Below, piece after piece: positions 62,154 to 64,000 of a stretch of DNA of 64,000 nucleotides; the stretch's first letter is position 1, and each line of letters opens with the position of its first letter. Position numbers and translations under genes: made by a program. Under the pieces are notes generated by a model. It made no database searches. It saw only the letters and a list, made by a program, of their open reading frames with translations, and had not been told where the DNA came from. This DNA is from Comamonas sp. JUb58 (GTDB lineage Bacteria; Pseudomonadota; Gammaproteobacteria; Burkholderiales; Burkholderiaceae_C). Where the stretch lies: contig NZ_SOAL01000006.1 in the NCBI RefSeq assembly GCF_004364775.1, positions 62,001-126,000 on the forward strand, read 5' to 3'.

Positions 62154-62552
62154 ATGAACTGGTTGTCTGTGCTGGGCGTGGATGACATGCTGGCGCGTTT
62201 TCGCGCCTTGCTGTCTGAAAGCGCCATAGCGGCTGAAGACCGAATGGATCTGCTGGCCATTGAATGGCAGGAGCAGAAAAAGAACCTGATCTGGCTGGTC
62301 CTGATGGGTTTGGTGGTCGCAGGTCTGACCATTGTGGCCCTGACGGTGCTCTCGGGTGCCATCATCATTTCCTTCTGGGATACGCCCAACCGCATGCTGG
62401 CTACCTGGCTGGTGGCTGGTGTGTGGCTGGTGCTGTGGCTGGGTGTGCTGGCCTTCATCTACCTGACCACGAAGAAGGCGGCCAACCCCTTCCAACTGAC
62501 CAAGACCGTGCTGCGCCAGGACTGGCAAGCCGTCAAGGGCCGTCTCAAGTAA
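62154..62552 (+). CDS. yqjE: YqjE-like (phage-holin superfamily) membrane protein
   Basis: 132 residues with two long helices (about 45-70 and 80-105) after a short cytoplasmic N-terminus. DRMDLLAIEWQEQKKNL is the family's pre-membrane block. Role unknown; linked to envelope or stationary-phase stress by its neighbours. GAGGAGAG ribosome site before ATG 62154. Its stop overlaps an ATG of the next frame (TAATG). Confidence 0.85.
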   Translation: MNWLSVLGVDDMLARFRALLSESAIAAEDRMDLLAIEWQEQKKNLIWLVLMGLVVAGLTIVALTVLSGAIIISFWDTPNRMLATWLVAGVWLVLWLGVLAFIYLTTKKAANPFQLTKTVLRQDWQAVKGRLK

Positions 62553-62569
62553 TGCGGGGGACCCAAGCG

Positions 62570-62911
62570 ATGATCAACCCAAGCAAAGACGCTGACCTGC
62601 AACTGCTGCAGGCCACCGATCCAGAGGCCCGCGAAGTGCTGCTGCGCATCCAAAACCAGCGCGAACGCCTCGATGGCCGCCGCCTGGCGCGCGAACAGGC
62701 ACTGGCCTTGCGCCGTGATGCCGGTGGTGCCCCGCAGCACAACCCGATGGCCTATGGCACCTTGGTCGAGCGCCTGATCAACTTTGGCCGTGAGCATCCC
62801 GTCGTCTGCGCCGGCCTCGTCGGCGCCGGCCTGCTGCTGGGGCCGCGCAAGCTGATCCGCATGGCCACCATTGCGATGCCGATTGTGATGAAGCTGCGCC
62901 GCAACCACTGA
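62570..62911 (+). CDS. YqjK-like small protein
   Basis: 113 residues. Charged N-terminal half (LLRIQNQRERLDGRRLAREQALA) and a single weak membrane segment (PVVCAGLVGAGLLLG). Order and topology match the third gene of the yqjDEK group; sequence similarity to E. coli YqjK is only general. ATG 62552 would overlap the yqjE stop and add six residues; I prefer ATG 62570. Terminator 50 bp downstream. Confidence 0.72.
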   Translation: MINPSKDADLQLLQATDPEAREVLLRIQNQRERLDGRRLAREQALALRRDAGGAPQHNPMAYGTLVERLINFGREHPVVCAGLVGAGLLLGPRKLIRMATIAMPIVMKLRRNH

Positions 62912-63322
62912 GCCGCGGTGCCCAGGTTGCCCCGGCGCCGCCACTGACACCCTGATCCCCGACCGCCATGCCGCAAAGCATGGCGGTTTTTTCATCGGCT
63001 ATCGCCAGCTGCGCAGTCCCGGCCATAGGGACAGCCCGCTTGTCGCTGGTTGACGCATAGTGAAAATACGGTTTCAAGCCCCGCTTATCTGGTTAGAATG
63101 CGCGGCGCGCTGTGTATATACGCATTGCGTGTTGCGTCTGCTTTGTGCGTGTTTTTGGCCTTGCAAACCTGTGGTGTGCTTAGTCCAGTCGAACACTGTT
63201 GCTCTCAAAAAAAGAGCGACCACCAGCAGATGCAGCATGTGGGCACAACACACGGTACAGAACTTGCTTCTCTCGCCCGCCCACTTGATCGCAAGTGGAT
63301 CTCACCCCTAAGGAGTTTCTTG
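62912..63322 (+). other. 411-bp intergenic region: terminator, promoter and leader
   Basis: Holds the yqj terminator, an extended -10 (TGGTTAGAAT, TAGAAT at 63093-63098) and a possible 220-base leader for the BMP protein gene. Hairpins in it: GCTCT-caaaaaa-AGAGC (63201-63217) and CCACTTG-ATCG-CAAGTGG (63281-63298), the second ending 11 bp before AAGGAG. I find no convincing gene in it. Confidence 0.45.
62962..62992 (+). terminator. Rho-independent terminator of the yqjD-E-K operon
   Basis: 10-bp stem ACCGCCATGC/GCATGGCGGT, 6-base loop, six T. Confidence 0.93.
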
Positions 63323-64000
63323 ATGACTACACGGCGTCGTATTGTTCAAACCTGCCTGGCTGCGCTTCCCCTCGCGCTGGCCGGCCTGTCGGCTGCACCG
63401 GCCTGGGCGCAGACCAAGGTGAAGGTCGCGGCGGTCTACACCGTGCCGTATGAACAGCAATGGGTCAGCCGCATCCACGAGGCGCTGAAGGCTGCCGAGG
63501 CGCGTGGCGAGATCGAGTACAAGTCCAGCGAGAATGTGGCCAATGCCGACTACGAGCGCGTGATGCGCGAGTACGCCACGGGCGGCGCGCAGCTGATGTT
63601 TGGCGAGGTGTTTGGTGTGGAAGCGGCAGCGCGCAAGGTGGCCAAGGACTTCCCCAAGACCGCCTTTGTGATGGGCTCGTCCGGCAAGGTCCAGGCGCCC
63701 AACTTCAGCGTGTTCGACAACTACATCCAGGAGCCTGCCTACCTGTCGGGCATGGTGGCCGGTGGCATGACCAAGACCAGCAAGATCGGCATGGTCGGCG
63801 GTTTCCCCATCCCCGAAGTCAACCGCCTGATGCACGCCTTCATGGCGGGCGCCAAGGAAGTGAACCCCAAGGTGGAGTTCACCGTCAGCTTCATCAACAG
63901 CTGGTTTGATCCACCCAAGGCCAAGGAAGCCACCTTTGCGATGATCGACAAGGGCGCCGATGTGCTCTACGCCGAGCGCTTTGGCGTGAGCGATGCCGCC
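63323..64000 (+). CDS. BMP-family ABC transporter substrate-binding protein (3' end outside window)
   Basis: 226 codons, open to the window edge. Signal peptide (ALPLALAGLSAAPAWAQT) and the basic-membrane-protein fold: VKVAAVYTVPYEQQWVSRIH, MREYATGGAQLMFGEVFG, GMVAGGMTKTSKIGMVGGFPIPEVN. Family members bind purine nucleosides or related bases and work with a Rbs-like ABC permease, whose genes would be expected just beyond the window. AAGGAG precedes ATG 63323. Confidence 0.9.
   Translation, partial: MTTRRRIVQTCLAALPLALAGLSAAPAWAQTKVKVAAVYTVPYEQQWVSRIHEALKAAEARGEIEYKSSENVANADYERVMREYATGGAQLMFGEVFGVEAAARKVAKDFPKTAFVMGSSGKVQAPNFSVFDNYIQEPAYLSGMVAGGMTKTSKIGMVGGFPIPEVNRLMHAFMAGAKEVNPKVEFTVSFINSWFDPPKAKEATFAMIDKGADVLYAERFGVSDAA

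Noticed and set aside
63060-63311. 83-codon Cys-rich frame before the BMP protein gene
   Set aside because: No ribosome site, odd composition, and it overlaps the predicted -10 and leader hairpins.
1-64000. CRISPR arrays, insertion sequences, prophage genes, tRNA or rRNA genes
   Set aside because: No regularly spaced repeats, transposase or integrase proteins, or cloverleaf/rRNA segments were seen on either strand.

Overview
The window is a 64 kb piece of a GC-rich proteobacterial chromosome. Gene content and order (lptFG divergent from pepA-holC, dnaE divergent from bamD, clpS-clpA, a cysI-DUF934-cysH-cysD-cysN cluster, TRAP transporters, many LysR/acyl-CoA genes) point to the Burkholderiales, most likely a Comamonadaceae genus such as Comamonas or Delftia. 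That placement is an inference from protein content; no rRNA is present. Coding density is high. I see no insertion sequence, prophage, CRISPR array, tRNA or rRNA gene. Very long open frames antisense to dnaE, clpA, cysI and mnmC are GC-bias shadows.

Layout. 1-5500: end of Kdo transferase (waaA), an NCS1 permease, an RluA-family pseudouridine synthase, phosphatidylserine decarboxylase, and an HPP-CBS membrane protein. 5640-10620: LPS export permeases lptF-lptG, divergent from pepA-holC and an unknown gene. 10680-14760: a split methionine ABC importer (metN-metI, then a stand-alone HD-like/TPR gene, then metQ with its own promoter). 14780-18750: PP2C phosphatase, DinG-type helicase, bamD. 18960-28480: dnaE, clpS-clpA, cardiolipin synthase, exonuclease I. 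28490-32560: HD phosphohydrolase, fused SpmAB-like membrane protein, propionate-CoA ligase. 32850-35170: a large exported beta-propeller/Ig-like protein with a PEP-CTERM-like tail, the least 'core' gene here. 35280-36640: small redox/stress genes and ferredoxin fdxA. 36760-41950: assimilatory sulfate reduction operon. 42200-45650: mnmC and an M20 carboxypeptidase. 45680-53760: a valine/methylmalonate-semialdehyde catabolic cluster (mmsB, tfoX-like, acyl-CoA dehydrogenase, lprI-like, mmsA), an unknown gene, cycA-type permease and a LysR regulator. 53820-56700: a TRAP transporter. 57140-62911: DUF2889 protein, aldehyde dehydrogenase, pyrophosphatase, FAD oxidoreductase, and a yqjD-yqjE-yqjK-like envelope-stress trio. 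63323-end: start of a BMP-family substrate-binding protein.

The most informative signals are regulatory. (1) metN and metQ, 3.1 kb apart, carry the same 54-bp control module with identical internal spacing. (2) A TGCACA-N7-TGTGC dyad lies on the predicted -10 of mmsA and again just before the LysR gene, linking that regulator to valine catabolism. (3) Several genes (dnaE, clpS, the carboxypeptidase) have good -10 boxes only a few bases before the only sensible start codon, suggesting leaderless mRNAs. (4) metN and cycA have hairpins immediately before start codons that lack Shine-Dalgarno sequences. All start sites and promoters are read by eye and are predictions.
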